This document shows positions 22,445 to 33,680 of a DNA stretch of 64,000 nt, one piece after another. Both the position numbers and the translations under genes were made by a program. The notes beneath the pieces are model-generated. The model saw nothing but the letters and a program-made list of their open reading frames with translations. It had not been told where the DNA came from and made no database searches. The stretch comes from Sporothrix humicola (Eukaryota > Ascomycota > Sordariomycetes > Ophiostomatales > Ophiostomataceae), in NCBI GenBank assembly GCA_021396245.1, contig WNYE01000032.1:1-64000 (forward strand), in the 5' to 3' direction. Position 1 is the stretch's first letter. Every line of letters begins with the position of its first letter.

Positions 22445-25276
22445 ATGCCTTCCTCCAAGGTAAAGCCGTCGGAACGCCGCCGCTGTCCACAGGCCTGTTC
22501 CAGCTGCAAGCGACGAAAAGAGCGCTGTGACGGCCGCCATCCGTGCAGCCGATGCATCGTTCGAGGTGTCCAATACGAATGTTTCTTTTCTCGGCCTCTT
22601 GAGACAACAACACCCTCGTCGACAGCAGGATCTAGTGCAGCAGGTACAGCTACCGCCGGCGGCTCGGCCACAGTGGCCCCTGCTGCCGTCGCAACTGTTG
22701 TGGCGGCTCCGACTGTAGCATCAGCATCGGCAGCGACCCAATCCGAAAACAGCCCACATTCCACCAGCTCCGTCGTCGGCTCGACATCTGCACCGACAAA
22801 CGCCAACAGCCCCGGCCGGAAAGGGCCTCTACCAGCTCCTAACTCGGCGTCGTCGACAAATCCAAGTGGCATGCGGCATGACCGCTCGATCGACTTTGAT
22901 GAGCCGGCTGTGGCCACACAGAACGCCAACCAGAATGCGAACACCGCAGCAGAACAGCCGCGACGCAAACGGAGACGGTCCAATCTAGGATCAGGTTCGT
23001 CTGCTGCTGCCGTGCCGCACCTGTCACGTCTTATCCAGGGCGGCCGTGGCAGCTTATTTTATATCGGCGACTCGGCCAACCTGTGCTTTCTTCAAATTAT
23101 TCGACGATTAATAAGAGAGTCGATTGGGTCGTGTACATTCACTGATGATCCTTTCCAACATATCATCGTGGAAGCCGCACCATCACTGGGCAACAACTGG
23201 GTCATGGATGCAATCCAGGGTGCGCCCAGCGTCCCTTCTTTCGAGAAGGCCACATCCCTGTTGACATGGTTCCTGCGTGCTACAAACTGCATTCTGGGCA
23301 TGTACGATGACGCAGAACTCAAAGAGAACATGTTGTGGTGGCTACAACAACAATCGCCAAAAGACTCGTCGCCTGACAGCAGTCGCGATGGCTTCACATC
23401 TGCCGATAGCGCCTCACAAGATGCCATCTTCTTCTTGATTTTTGCCATCGGCGCCCAGGCAAGTCCCGAAGACAACGATGAGATGGCTGAAAAGTATTTC
23501 AATTACGGCCGATATCTCACCGTCTGCAGCGCCACTGTTGAGCCCAGCACATCCACCATCCAGGCATACATCCTGCTTTCCATGTACCTGCTCGTGGGTT
23601 CACGGCGCAATGCTTCTTTTATGTATCTGGGCATTGCCGTCCGTGCTGCATACGCCCTTGGCATCCATCGGAGCGATATCAATGCCGCCTTTGAACCAGA
23701 TGAATATGCTCCACGAGAACGTCTGTGGAAGGTCTTGCGCACACTCGATCTGTTCCTCAGTACATCACTTGGACGCCCGCCATCGACAACAGAAACGCGG
23801 GATACAAAGTCTGAAAACAATTTTTCGGCGGCCAATGACTTGTGCTCCATCTTTGAGGCCATATTGACCCAAGTGTACTCAACACGAACGGTGTCAACGT
23901 CGACCATTGAAAAGATCAGTGAGCAACACAGGCTCTGGACCACACGTTTTGCATCTGGTCTCGCAACGGACGGTATTCAACCAGAAGAATTTCTTGACCT
24001 CGATAACGACGGCCAGAAGGCGCCTAATATTGGCCTCTTTCATTTAAAGGAGGCCTACTACTGGACCATTATGCTCCTTTCGCGGCCTTTTCTCATTGAG
24101 AATATTTCGAAGCACATCGCCCGGACCAAAGCACAGTACAGAATGGACAGTGGCACCACGACCCCGGCCAACCCTCACTCGCCTTCAGATGATATTCTTG
24201 CCTACGCCTGCGTTGACTCAGCTATTCGCACAATGAGCCTCCTGCGCGGACTCCTGAATGCACCTAAGGTACCAAAGCGTCTGCCGTTCATCGTCAACTC
24301 TGCTTTTGTGTCAGCGCTTGTCCTGGGCTTTGCCCAGTTCGGTGACCTAGACCGAGTCTTCCCTATCGGAAAGAGCCTGGCCATTGCACAAAAGGTTCTG
24401 ATGCTGTTTGGCAAACATGACGCTGTCTCCAAACGGTATGCTTCGATTGTTACGGATCTACAGGCAGCATGCGAAGTATACCTGGAGAAGCGGGCAAGAG
24501 GCAAGATGGAGAGGCACTCGGTCCTCATCGGTGGCCTATTTGGCACCGTCGAAGATGGCAAGCCGAACCCTGCTGCCGCCGCCGTCGCCACTTCTGCAGC
24601 TGCTACAAAATCCCAGCAACCGGAAGAGAACGACAACACACCTACGCTTCCTGGCATGACGCCAACATCGACAACGGCATCGCTACCACAGCAAAGCATA
24701 TATCTGAGCCAACAGCAAATAAACCAACAGCGGAGGCACCAAGAGGTGCAGAATGTGCTGAGCATGCACAGAGGGATCCCCGGCGTCCCTGGCCCTCACA
24801 GTGTTGTCCCGCAGGGTGGCCAGGACAATGCCAGCGCCGCCAGCAACAGCAATATTGATGGCAATGCCAATGACCTCAACAATGGCAACAGCACGTCCCT
24901 GCCAAGTCGAGAAGCCAGTGGCCAGACACCGCTGCCCGCACCGTCACCGAACCAGCAAAATGTGGCCATGTCGTCGATCCAACACCCTCCAATGCACCAC
25001 ATACCGTCCTATTCTGGCATTGACTTCACGCCACCGTCAACGGACGGCAACGACGAGTTTCTCGGCATGACCAGCGTAACCGAGGGTGACAACTCGCTGC
25101 TAGGCCGCCACCCCACCTCAACCTACGACATGGACGACAGCACGCAGCAGTTGCTCCCACACATGTCAGGGCTGCCCGACATGATCATGGCCATGTCGCC
25201 TCGCATGCTTAGCTTTGACTCGTTTGACAAGAGCCTCCAGCTGTTCCCCACAATGGATACCACGGGGTTTCTTTGA
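22445..25276 (+). CDS. Zn(II)2Cys6 fungal transcription factor
   Basis: An uninterrupted 943-residue frame. The start at 22445 is chosen because the DNA-binding domain begins at once: Cys18-x2-Cys21-x6-Cys28-x5-Cys34-x2-Cys37-x8-Cys46, followed by a basic linker and a Ser/Ala/Thr-rich region. A KRRRS-type basic cluster near residue 180 may be a nuclear signal. The middle (about 200-650) is the fungal-specific regulatory domain, with LFYIGDSANLCFLQIIRRLI, YLGIAVRAAYALGIHRSD and REREWK-like RERLWKVLRTLDLFLSTSLGRPP. The C-terminal 250 residues are Gln/Asn/Pro-rich, typical of an activation region. It is the only regulator in the cluster and the natural candidate to control it; the repeated TCCGGGG cores in nearby promoters fit a CGG-binding protein. 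The target assignment is inferred. Confidence 0.93.
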   Translation: MPSSKVKPSERRRCPQACSSCKRRKERCDGRHPCSRCIVRGVQYECFFSRPLETTTPSSTAGSSAAGTATAGGSATVAPAAVATVVAAPTVASASAATQSENSPHSTSSVVGSTSAPTNANSPGRKGPLPAPNSASSTNPSGMRHDRSIDFDEPAVATQNANQNANTAAEQPRRKRRRSNLGSGSSAAAVPHLSRLIQGGRGSLFYIGDSANLCFLQIIRRLIRESIGSCTFTDDPFQHIIVEAAPSLGNNWVMDAIQGAPSVPSFEKATSLLTWFLRATNCILGMYDDAELKENMLWWLQQQSPKDSSPDSSRDGFTSADSASQDAIFFLIFAIGAQASPEDNDEMAEKYFNYGRYLTVCSATVEPSTSTIQAYILLSMYLLVGSRRNASFMYLGIAVRAAYALGIHRSDINAAFEPDEYAPRERLWKVLRTLDLFLSTSLGRPPSTTETRDTKSENNFSAANDLCSIFEAILTQVYSTRTVSTSTIEKISEQHRLWTTRFASGLATDGIQPEEFLDLDNDGQKAPNIGLFHLKEAYYWTIMLLSRPFLIENISKHIARTKAQYRMDSGTTTPANPHSPSDDILAYACVDSAIRTMSLLRGLLNAPKVPKRLPFIVNSAFVSALVLGFAQFGDLDRVFPIGKSLAIAQKVLMLFGKHDAVSKRYASIVTDLQAACEVYLEKRARGKMERHSVLIGGLFGTVEDGKPNPAAAAVATSAAATKSQQPEENDNTPTLPGMTPTSTTASLPQQSIYLSQQQINQQRRHQEVQNVLSMHRGIPGVPGPHSVVPQGGQDNASAASNSNIDGNANDLNNGNSTSLPSREASGQTPLPAPSPNQQNVAMSSIQHPPMHHIPSYSGIDFTPPSTDGNDEFLGMTSVTEGDNSLLGRHPTSTYDMDDSTQQLLPHMSGLPDMIMAMSPRMLSFDSFDKSLQLFPTMDTTGFL

Positions 25277-26818
25277 CTTTTTATTATTATTATTTTTACT
25301 ATTTTATGTTTTGGATATTTCTATTTTTTGGATGGTACACCCACGGATATACGGATACCAAGCTACAACACCATAAGTTGCAACATGTTAAATGTCTTTC
25401 TGGGTTTGTTTTATTGATGGGAACGCGTCATGATAGTCTTTTCTGTTTGCCCTTTTTGTCTATTTTGCCCTCTATTCTCCGCATCGCTTATGCTCGTCTT
25501 TTATATCAGAATGGGTGGCCAGACTCAATTTGCATTTTTTTTCTGGTTGGTGGGGTCTCGTCTATGTTTATCGTCTTATTTAATCATGCTCGCTTGTCAA
25601 CTTGCATGGTATAGACGTTTGCATTTCGGCCGCGACTCGGCATCCAAACAACGTATTATATCCCGGGGGAACATGTTTTGAGTTTCATTATTTTTATTGC
25701 ATTTATTCTCTAATAAAATATTAGGAATTTTGATAAGACTGTTTAATAAGCTTCAGTGTTTATATGACAATTAATGAAGATAATATGAGAATGATTTCAT
25801 ATTATGAATAATTTTTTTTTTTTTAAATAATTAATATTTTACTAAATTTCGCACACAAACATAGTTGTAGTTCTGTGACAGTTTATTCCCCAGAGGGTTC
25901 TGTCTAGCTAGACGCCAATAGTCAGGACTGACTGAGAAAGGCGAATAATAATAACAACAACAAATAAAACTTTGTACAATATATTCACAGATTTTTTAAT
26001 CCAGACGATAAGTTTAACATTAAACATAAGATACCGTAAGAAATATTTGTTTTGATTCATTATTTGACGTAGAGCATTTCTGAGGTGTATAATTGTGAGT
26101 GCACCAGTCGTCTCTCAATTCCCAACCAAGAGACAAAGATCCTAATAGGACGAGAAAACCACATATTTCTCTTTAATCTAAGACGTAGACACGCAGAAAA
26201 ACGCACAGGATCTGGACATAATCCAGACAGCAAGATGAAACTGTGCATTGCAGTCTCACCTCATCATACGCCGAAAACATGGATCACTTCACGACTTGCT
26301 CAAATATGCGAATTCGTGGTTTATTGGTATACAAGACCACCCGGCACCGCAAAAGCAAAGTTTTAGAATACAAGTTTCCTCGCAACAGAGAAGCGGAATC
26401 ACGATTAAGTCAATTCCTGTCGACCAACACAGGGCATTCCCTCCCTCTCTAGAACAACAAAGCCGACGAGATCAAAACAGTTGATGCCGCTTTTCCACCA
26501 GTCCACCCTATTGTCCTAAAGACAGAGTCTCTTTCCCTCATTAGTGCGGTTCGAATGGGACTTCCCATGCCACAATAGAAAAACAAAATGACCATCTTCT
26601 AAAGTAAGAAACAAGAAAAGAAACTTTTTTGGTGCCGTCCGCCCATTGCGTAGATTTTGCAGGTTGGATATTGATTCCCATTTTTGTAATTTTCCCATTT
26701 TTTTGTTATTTCCTCAACGGTATATTCCCATCTCTTTCCATCCGATTTTGTTTTCAGGCGCCGTTCATCGAGATCGAATAGTTGGCGCTTTCAAAGTCCG
26801 AAAAAGAGAGAAAGGTGT
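25277..26818. other. AT-rich intergenic region
   Basis: 1.5 kb between convergent genes (regulator and RPS0). The first 400 bases are T-rich and are probably the regulator's 3' UTR. About 25680-26060 is strongly A/T-rich. No gene or RNA is recognised. Confidence 0.5.
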
Positions 26819-27258
26819 TTACCACTGAGTGGCCTCCTTGGGAGCAGCCTCGTCACCCCACTGGGCACCGCCAGTCTCGGCGGACCACTGCTGGTTGGGG
26901 ACAGCCTCCTCCCAGCCGGCGCCGGCGCCCTGGGCAGCGGCAAAGCCAGCGGGAGCGGCCTCCCAGTCACCACCAGTGAAGGTCTCGGCGGCGGGGGCAG
27001 CCTCCTCCTCGATGGCGGCAACCTTCTCCTCCTCAGCCTTCTCCTCGGCCTCAGCTTCGGGGTCGCGGTCTATATGGTTAGCAGGGTTCAATGCGAAGCG
27101 CAGAATAAAAAGAATAAAATAACATCTTCGGCGGAAAACATACAGAAGTACAGATCGACCATGACGTCCCAGGGGGTCTCGCGGTTGAAGATGGTGCCGC
27201 GGAGGCGCAGGACCTCACGGGCCAGCAGCCACCAGACCAGGCCGATGGCGTGGCGACC

Positions 27259-27291
<33 letters not shown>

Positions 27292-27762
27292 GTCGGTCGG
27301 CGAGTCGGTGTCGCAGAGGGCAATGACGGGGATGTTGACGTAGCTGGCCTCCTTGATGGCCTGGGCGTCGGTGCGGGGGTCGGTGACGACAATCAGGCGG
27401 GGCTCCTTGAACGAACGGGTGATGTAGTTGGTGAAGGAACCGGGGGTGAAGCGGCCGGCAATGGCCTGGGCGCCGGTGTGCGAGGCGAACTTGAGGACAG
27501 CGCGCTGGCCGTAGGGACGGGCGGAGATGACGCAGACGTCCGACGGGTTGTCGACGGCGGCGATGATGCGGGCAGCCAGGACAATCTTCTCCCAGGTCTT
27601 GCCGATGTTGATGACGTTGACACCATCAGCACGGGTCTTCCAGAGGTACGGGTTCATGTGAACCTGCAAGTTCTTGGAGCCGATGTGGCACTGAGCGGCC
27701 AGCAGGTTCTCAATGTCCTGCGTGGTGGCGTTGAAGATCGCCGGGAGGTTTGCGGAAGCCAT
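26819..27762 (-). CDS. RPS0: 40S ribosomal protein S0 (uS2, laminin-receptor family)
   Basis: Two exons (27144-27762 and 26819-27069) with a 74-bp intron encode 289 residues, the usual length. The body (MASANLPAIFNATTQDIENLLAAQCHIGSKN.., NPYLWKTRADGVNVINIGKTWEKI, SARPYGQRAVLKFA, GRFTPGSFTNYITRSFKEPRLIVVTDPRTD, NIPVIALCDTDSP, NNKGRHAIGLVWWLLAREVLRLRG) is a textbook uS2. The splice joint reads VDLYFY|RDPEAEAEE. The C-terminal tail is acidic and then Trp/Ala/Gln-rich (GDWEAAP, QWSAETGGAQWGDE), as in eukaryotic S0 proteins. It is a structural component of the small subunit needed for late 18S maturation. It shares a 663-bp divergent upstream region with a mitochondrial ribosomal protein gene. Confidence 0.98.
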
Positions 27763-28425
27763 CTTGACGGATGTTTGAAGGGGGGGTTGTTGGGTGGTGA
27801 TGTTGGTTGCTTGCAGGAGAGGGAAAAGAGAAGCAGGAAAGAAGAGCCGCGATGCAAGACAGTTTCGACATAATTTTTTTAGAGGGGCCCCAAAATTTCC
27901 CGCCTAATTTTTTCACTTACAGAGGGCAGTCGCGAAAAGAGTAGGAGCGAAAATTGGGCTGCCCTATTCGCTAGGCGATTTGTGGGCAAGCCCCGCCAGG
28001 GCTAGAATTGGGGGAGAAAGTTGGTGCACGTGATATTTTAGGCCATTTTTGCAGCAAATTGGCGCTCAGATGTATCCTTGAGATGCGAAAATGGACATCA
28101 TAAAGTGCCAAAATTTATTAATAGTCTATAACTTATGAATTCATCTCTAAGAAGCGTTTGAGATATAATGAAAATTTTCAAGATTTTATTCCATCTCATA
28201 CTGTCCGTTTGACGCACCTTGCAGATTCTCGTTCGACTTGTAGATGCCTTTCAGGCGTGTCGGCATGGAAATAGTTTCTGCCGAGGCAAACCACGCTAAC
28301 CATATACAGACTAGCCCATTGGCCTCGAAAATTTTGGGAGCTACATCGACATCGCGACAAGTCTCGGCTGACCTGCGGATCTGTTGACGGCACGACGGTA
28401 CGCCGACGAATTCGCAACATCAACC
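27763..28425. promoter_or_regulatory. Divergent promoter region, RPS0 / mitochondrial uS15m, with CACGTG site
   Basis: 663 bp between two divergent ribosomal protein genes. CACGTGAT lies at 28027-28034, roughly midway. Similar CACGTG sites occur upstream of three other housekeeping genes in this window. No ORF is supported. Confidence 0.45.
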
Positions 28426-29473
28426 ATGCCTCTCCGCTTACCAAGCCCTCTGGGGCTTTCAGTCTTCAGCTGTACGTTCACCGACCTCGCACTCGATACT
28501 CGACCACTTCAACCACAACAACCCTCCCCCGAAACATTCACTAACACTTTCAACAGTATGCCTGCGGCCAGCAGCGGCAAAACCGGCCCCGATACTGCAG
28601 CCCCTGATACAGAAGGCGAACCTGTCCGAACGGCAAAAGGTGAAGAGAAAGATCCGGCTGCAGCAGCCGTACAGATGGTCACAGATTGTGGCGCGCAAGG
28701 CCGCCAAGGTCGCGGCGCAGACGGAGCTCGCAGATCAACGCAAGGCTGCATTGGGCCACCACATCCACGGCGTCGGCTCGCCGTTTGTCGAGTCGTTTGA
28801 CACGGCAGGCCAGGAGCCAGTCTCCAAGACGACGTTTGTTACCAACGAAAGCGGCGAGAAGGAGCCGATGCCGCTGCCAACAGCCACCGACAAGCTCAAT
28901 TTCTCGCTCACCAAGCAGGAGCTCGACGACGCCGTCAACATGGCGTACCAGATCAGCAAGCCGCTCGAGGGCGAGAACCGCACGCTGGTCGACGCCGTTA
29001 GCGAGGCCGAGGACCTTAAGGAGCACGAGGAACGCCACCGCAAGGCCGTCATTGCATTGGAGCGCATCACGTCGCTGGACAACGCCAACAGCAAGGCCCG
29101 TCTGTTTATCAACAAGCAGCGTTGCATCGAGGAGCTCGGCCGCCACAACACAGACAAGGTGCTGCGCCCAAGGCCGCGTGCGCCCGGTCTCCCTGAGCAA
29201 GAGCCGTGGCAGCGCGGTGGCCCCGACACGGGCTCGTCCGAGGTGCAGATTGCCATTCTGACGGCCAAGATCCGCGTCTTGGCCAAACACATCGAGGGCC
29301 CCTACGGCAAGAAGGACAAGCTCAACCGCAGAAACCTGCGCAAGCTGTGTCACAAGCGTCAACGGCTGCTCAAGTACATGGAGCGCAAGGAGCGGGGCAG
29401 TGAGAGATGGTGGAACATGCTCAAGACGCTCGGCCTGACCGAGGCGAACTGGAAGTACCAGCTTGACATTTAA
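28426..29473 (+). CDS. MRPS28: Mitochondrial small-subunit ribosomal protein uS15m (yeast Mrps28)
   Basis: Exon 1 (28426-28471) and exon 2 (28557-29473), with an 85-bp intron (GTACGT...CAG), encode 320 residues. The short first exon reads MPLRLPSPLGLSVFS and joins LCLRPAAAKPA. The result is an Arg/Ser/Ala-rich N-terminus without acidic residues, as expected for a mitochondrial presequence. The C-terminal third is the uS15 domain: TGSSEVQIAILTAKIRVLAKHI..KDKLNRRNLRKLCHKRQRLLKYMER. The middle is an alpha-helical fungal extension. It binds small-subunit rRNA in the mitochondrial ribosome. An alternative that ignores the intron would start at a GTG and lose the presequence, so the spliced model is preferred. 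Confidence 0.92.
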
Positions 29474-30000
29474 GGCGCTTGGAATCCTTTTCCGTTTCCC
29501 GCAGCCTCTTTCTTGTGTATATCCCCTTCTCCTTCTCTTTGTCGTTCTCGTCCTATCTTCTCCCTGCATCGCACCGGCATTGGGTACATTTTGTTTTTTA
29601 TATCATTTCACAGCGTTCGTTTCATTTGGCAAAAGTGCCGGCTGTGCAGAGGATCTCACGAGAAAGATGACGACGAGTTGATAACACCCACGAAAAAAAG
29701 ATGTAATTATCTATGTACAATACAGACTAAGCCAGAAATGACAAAAAACAGTAAAAAGTCAAAGGACAAGCAGGAAGTGCAAATTGTGTGCAATATATAC
29801 TGCAGATGGATAATGAATAAATGAGCTGTTCCCCCGAAGGGAGACGAAACAAAGTCCCAAACGCCGTACCAAGTGACAGACCTTCTGGAGAGGCTGCTGA
29901 TTATGTGTGGATATTTCTAGTAAACCGACAAGACGCGAAGAGGCAGATGTGCACATGAAACAGAGGAATAGCCAGGGAGGACGAGGTAGTCGGCCACCTC
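29474..30000. other. Convergent intergenic region, no gene
   Basis: 527 bases between the uS15m gene and the convergent VMA6 gene. The sequence is T-rich then A-rich, consistent with two facing 3' UTRs. Nothing else is seen. Confidence 0.5.
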
Positions 30001-31231
30001 TTAGAAAACGCTAATGTAGTTATTGATCCGCTCCTTCTGGTTCTGGGCAATGCACTCGGCAATCCACGTAATGTTGCGGATCTCCTGCTCGCGCAGCTTG
30101 ACCCACGCATACACAATCGCATATGTGAACTGCCGCGTGAAGGCGTTCTTGGAAATCTCCATCTCCTTCTGGTAGAACATGTCCTCAAGACTCCGGCCGT
30201 CGCCGCCGCCCGAGCCGCCGCCCATGTTGCCAGGGCCGACAGGGCCGCCGCCGAGGTTGACAGCCTCGAAGAAGCTCTTGTAGTCGGACTGGCCATCGAC
30301 AGCCAGACGCACGCCATCAATGTCGTCGGCGCGGGAGAGCATCAGGGTGCCCTCGGGGTACAGGCGGCCGAACGTCGGGTACAGCTTGTTGCGGTCGGCC
30401 TTGGACAGCTCGGTGCCAAACGAGTTAATAGTGATGTTGATGGCGCGGCGGTCGGCCTCGAACTCGAGAATCTCCGACATGACTTCGGAGGTCGGCGTGC
30501 CGGCCATGTCGGGGTGCGTGTTGACAAAGTTGTAAAACTCCTCGAGGTAGTTCTTGTAGAGCGTGTTGCGCACAATCTCAATGTTGAGCTCGTCGAGGTC
30601 CTGGTGGCTCAGGCTGCCCTTGAAGAAGGGCGCCAGCGGCGTCTCGATGAGCACGCTGTTGTACAGTTCCTCGATGTTGGTGGCCACGCACAAAACGGGC
30701 AGCGTATCGAACCAGCCGAGCGGATGGCAGCGGTCGAGCAGCTCGCGGGTGTCGCGCTCGTGCAGCGTGCCGGTAATGAGCAGCGCCACGTTGTCGATCA
30801 TGTAGCCGTAGGTCAGGTAGTCCATGAACTTGGCCAGCGAGCCGACGGCGTTGGCGCGAACATAGCGGAACTCGGACACGAGCTTGTCGGTCGTCTTTGA
30901 GGCGAGGCTCGAGGTCGACGGGTTTGGCGGCAGGGATGCGAGGAAGTCGCCGTAAGCCGGGCCGAGCTGGAGCTTGAGGTCTGGGTCCCATCAGTACATG
31001 CCGTCGGGAAGATGAGGCCAAAGAAAAGAGAGTGAATCCTACCATCAACATTCTCGCACTGCGTCATGTTGGCATAGTTGGCGCTCGTCAAGAGGCCATT
31101 GCGATAGCCCCGGACGATGCCCTCGATGTACCTGGAATCGGGTCGGTTAGCAGCTGGTCGGACGCCCGCAATCGATCCTCGGTGCCTGCAGTCTCTTACC
31201 CATTGTCGACGTTGAATAAAAGGCCCTCCAT
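30001..31231 (-). CDS. VMA6: V-type proton ATPase subunit d (Vma6)
   Basis: Three exons (31200-31231, 31043-31131, 30001-30980) with introns of 68 and 62 bp encode 366 residues, the normal length. The N-terminus reads MEGLLFNVDNGYIEGIVRGYRNGLLTSANY. The joint into exon 3 gives ENVDDLKLQLGPAYGDFLA. Later stretches, ..AKFMDYLTYGYMIDNVALLITGT and RCHPLGWFD, and the end RNITWIAECIAQNQKERINNYISVF, are family signatures. Subunit d couples the central stalk of the V1 sector to the proteolipid rotor of V0, which acidifies vacuoles and Golgi. A Gly-rich insertion (GGGPVGPGNMGGGSGGG) lies near residue 290 and is longer than in yeast. It is divergent from NOP58, 464 bp apart. Confidence 0.97.
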
Positions 31232-31695
31232 CGTGGCGGTAAATGGATGGTCTGTGGTGGGAAGCAGACAGAAGCTGGGGGATGTGTCGTTGCCTGTTGC
31301 GTCAATGAAAAAAGGCGCAGGAGCCAACAGCTTGGAGCAGTGGGAGTAGGTAGCACAGCACTGGAAACGCAAGGCAAGAGCGATACAGGCCAGTGTCGAG
31401 TTATGCTTCCGCACGGTAACAATGCACTGTACGTAATGTCCCATTCGGGCCTAGCGCAATAAAGCCACACCGCCCCACTCTAGTACGAAAAAAAGCTCTG
31501 TCTGGCAGAAAAAAAGTTTCCCTAGCTAAAAAGTTCTCGACGCTGCAAAAAAAATATTTCTCCTTCTTTTCTACCCTTTCTCAGCCAGTTCCTCTCGCGA
31601 CGACAATCGACAGCACCACGCTCTCGCCGCGCCACCATCTTTTACCACACCCCAAGTTTCGACAACACCCGTCGAAATAGCGACCCGTTGACACA
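31232..31695. promoter_or_regulatory. Divergent promoter region, VMA6 / NOP58
   Basis: 464 bp between two start codons on opposite strands. It must contain both promoters. No specific motif stood out beyond T/C-rich tracts near the NOP58 start. Confidence 0.5.
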
Positions 31696-33680
31696 ATGGC
31701 GCCCCTTTACCTGCTGTCGGAGACAAGCGCTGGGTATGTTTTGCCAGCCTCCTTTGTTTCGAGCATCGCGAGTCTTCGAAATCGACAAGTCTCGAAAGGA
31801 TTAATTGCTGACATTTTATCTTCCGGACAGTTATGGCTTGTTCCAGGTGAAGGACAAGAAGCTCATCGAGGGCGATGATGTGAGCGAACGTCTGGCAACG
31901 CTGGACAAAATCAACAAGGAGTAAGTCTTTGACGTTTGTGAGGTTCTGATATTCACGGCCGACAAATTCCATCCAAAACATCAGACGGAAGCTAGGCCCC
32001 ATCAACAACAATACTAACCGCTCGTCTCTCTACAGGGTCCAGTTCAACCTGTTCAAGAAGTGGAACAGCGCCGTCGAGGCCGTCTCCGAGCTCGACAAGC
32101 TGATCGACGGCAAGATTCCCCCGATCCTGACGCAGCTGCTCGACGAGGTCAAGGAGAAGTCCAAGAAAGCCTCGATCCTGGTGGAGGACAAGGTCCTGGG
32201 CAACACCCTGCAGAAGCTCCCCGGCTACAACCTGACCGCCATCCCCGCCGGCCCTGGCACTGCTGCCGGCGAGGTTTTCCGTGGCATTCGCCAGCACCTT
32301 TCCAGCCTGATCCCCGACATTGACGAGTCCGGCTTCAAGACCATGTCTCTGGGTCTGTCGCACTCGCTGTCGCGCCACAAGCTCAAGTTCTCGGCCGACA
32401 AGGTCGACGTCATGATCATCCACGCCGTCTCCCTGCTCGACGACCTGGACAAGGAGCTCAACGTCTTCATGATGCGCGTCAAGGAGTGGTACGGCTGGCA
32501 CTTCCCCGAGCTGGCCAAGATCCTTAACGACAACGTCGCCTACGCCAAGGTTGTCCTGGCCGCCGGCATGCGCGAGAACCTCGTCAACGCCGACCTGTCC
32601 GAGATCCTGCCCGAGGAGATTGAGGGTGCCGTCAAGGCCGCCGCCGAGGTCAGCATGGGCAGCGAGATTGCCAGCGAGGACCTCGAGAACATCACCCTGC
32701 TTGCCGACTACGTTGTCATGTACGCCAACTACCGCACGCAGCTGGCGAGCTACCTCGACTCGCGCATGAAGGCCATTGCCCCCAACATGACCGCTATTGT
32801 CGGCCCCCTGATTGGCGCCCGCCTGATTTCGCACGCCGGCTCGCTCATGAACCTGGCCAAGAGCCCTGGTTCCACCATCCAGATCCTCGGTGCCGAGAAG
32901 GCCCTGTTCCGCGCCCTCAAGACCAAGCACTCCACTCCCAAGTACGGTCTGATCTACCACGCTTCTCTCGTCGGCCAGGCCACCGGCCGCAACAAGGGCA
33001 AGATGGCCCGCCAGGTCGCCTCCAAGACCGCTCTTGGTGCGCGTATCGACGCGCTGGCCGAGTACGAGGACGAGGAGGCTGTTGACGACGACATCCGCGC
33101 CACGCTGGGTCTGGCTGCCCGCTCCAAGCTCGAGATGAACCTGTCCCGGTTGGAGCACAAGCCCCTGGCCAAGATCTCTGCTGTCAACGGCACCAGCACT
33201 GTTGGCAAGTGGGACGTTGCCGAGGCCCGGAAATACAACGCCGATGCCGACGGTCTGACCGGCAACGAGGATGCTGCCGCCGCTGTCTCTGAGGAGGCCG
33301 CTGTCGTCAAGTCCGAGAAGAAGGAGAAGAAGGACAAGAAGAGCAAGAAGGAGAAGAAGGCCATTGAGGAGGACACCGTCATGGAGAGCGACGACGAGGC
33401 GGCCGCCAACGGCACCTCGGGCCTGCCCAAGCTGACCGAGAAGGAGTACGAGAAGTACGCCGCCGAGGCTGGCATCTCTTCCTCCAAGTTCAAGCGCAAG
33501 TACGAGCGCGGCGACGTCGAGATTGGCAAGGACGGCAAGCCCGTCGTTCTCAGCAAGAAGGAGCTGAAGAAGCAGCGCAAGGCCGAGAAGAAGGCCGAGG
33601 AGGAGAGCTCCAGCAAGCGGAAGCGGGACGACGACGGCGAGACACCCAAGAAGAAGAAGAAGAAGCACAGCGACGCATAG
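31696..33680 (+). CDS. NOP58: Nucleolar protein Nop58, box C/D snoRNP core
   Basis: Three exons (31696-31733, 31831-31920, 32036-33680) with introns of 97 and 115 bp encode 590 residues. The N-terminus MAPLYLLSETSAG|YGLFQVKDKKL is the Nop5 N-domain start. It is followed by the coiled-coil region and the Nop domain (LGLSHSLSRHKLKFSADKVDVMIIHAVSLLDDLDKELN, VKEWYGWHFPEL, then IAPNMTAIVGPLIGARLISHAGSLMNLAKSPGSTIQILGAEKALFRALKTKHSTPKYGLIYHASLVGQA), which binds the kink-turn RNP. The tail is a long KKE/KKX-rich region (KKEKKDKKSKKEKK...KKKKKKHSDA), as in Nop58. It works with Nop56, Nop1 and Snu13 in rRNA 2'-O-methylation. The first two exons are required for the full N-domain; a start further in would truncate it. 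Confidence 0.97.

Noticed and set aside
25680..26060. AT-rich block as a centromere, transposon remnant or RIP-mutated repeat
   Set aside because: It is under 400 bp, has no terminal repeats or transposase trace, and lies beside ordinary 3' UTRs.
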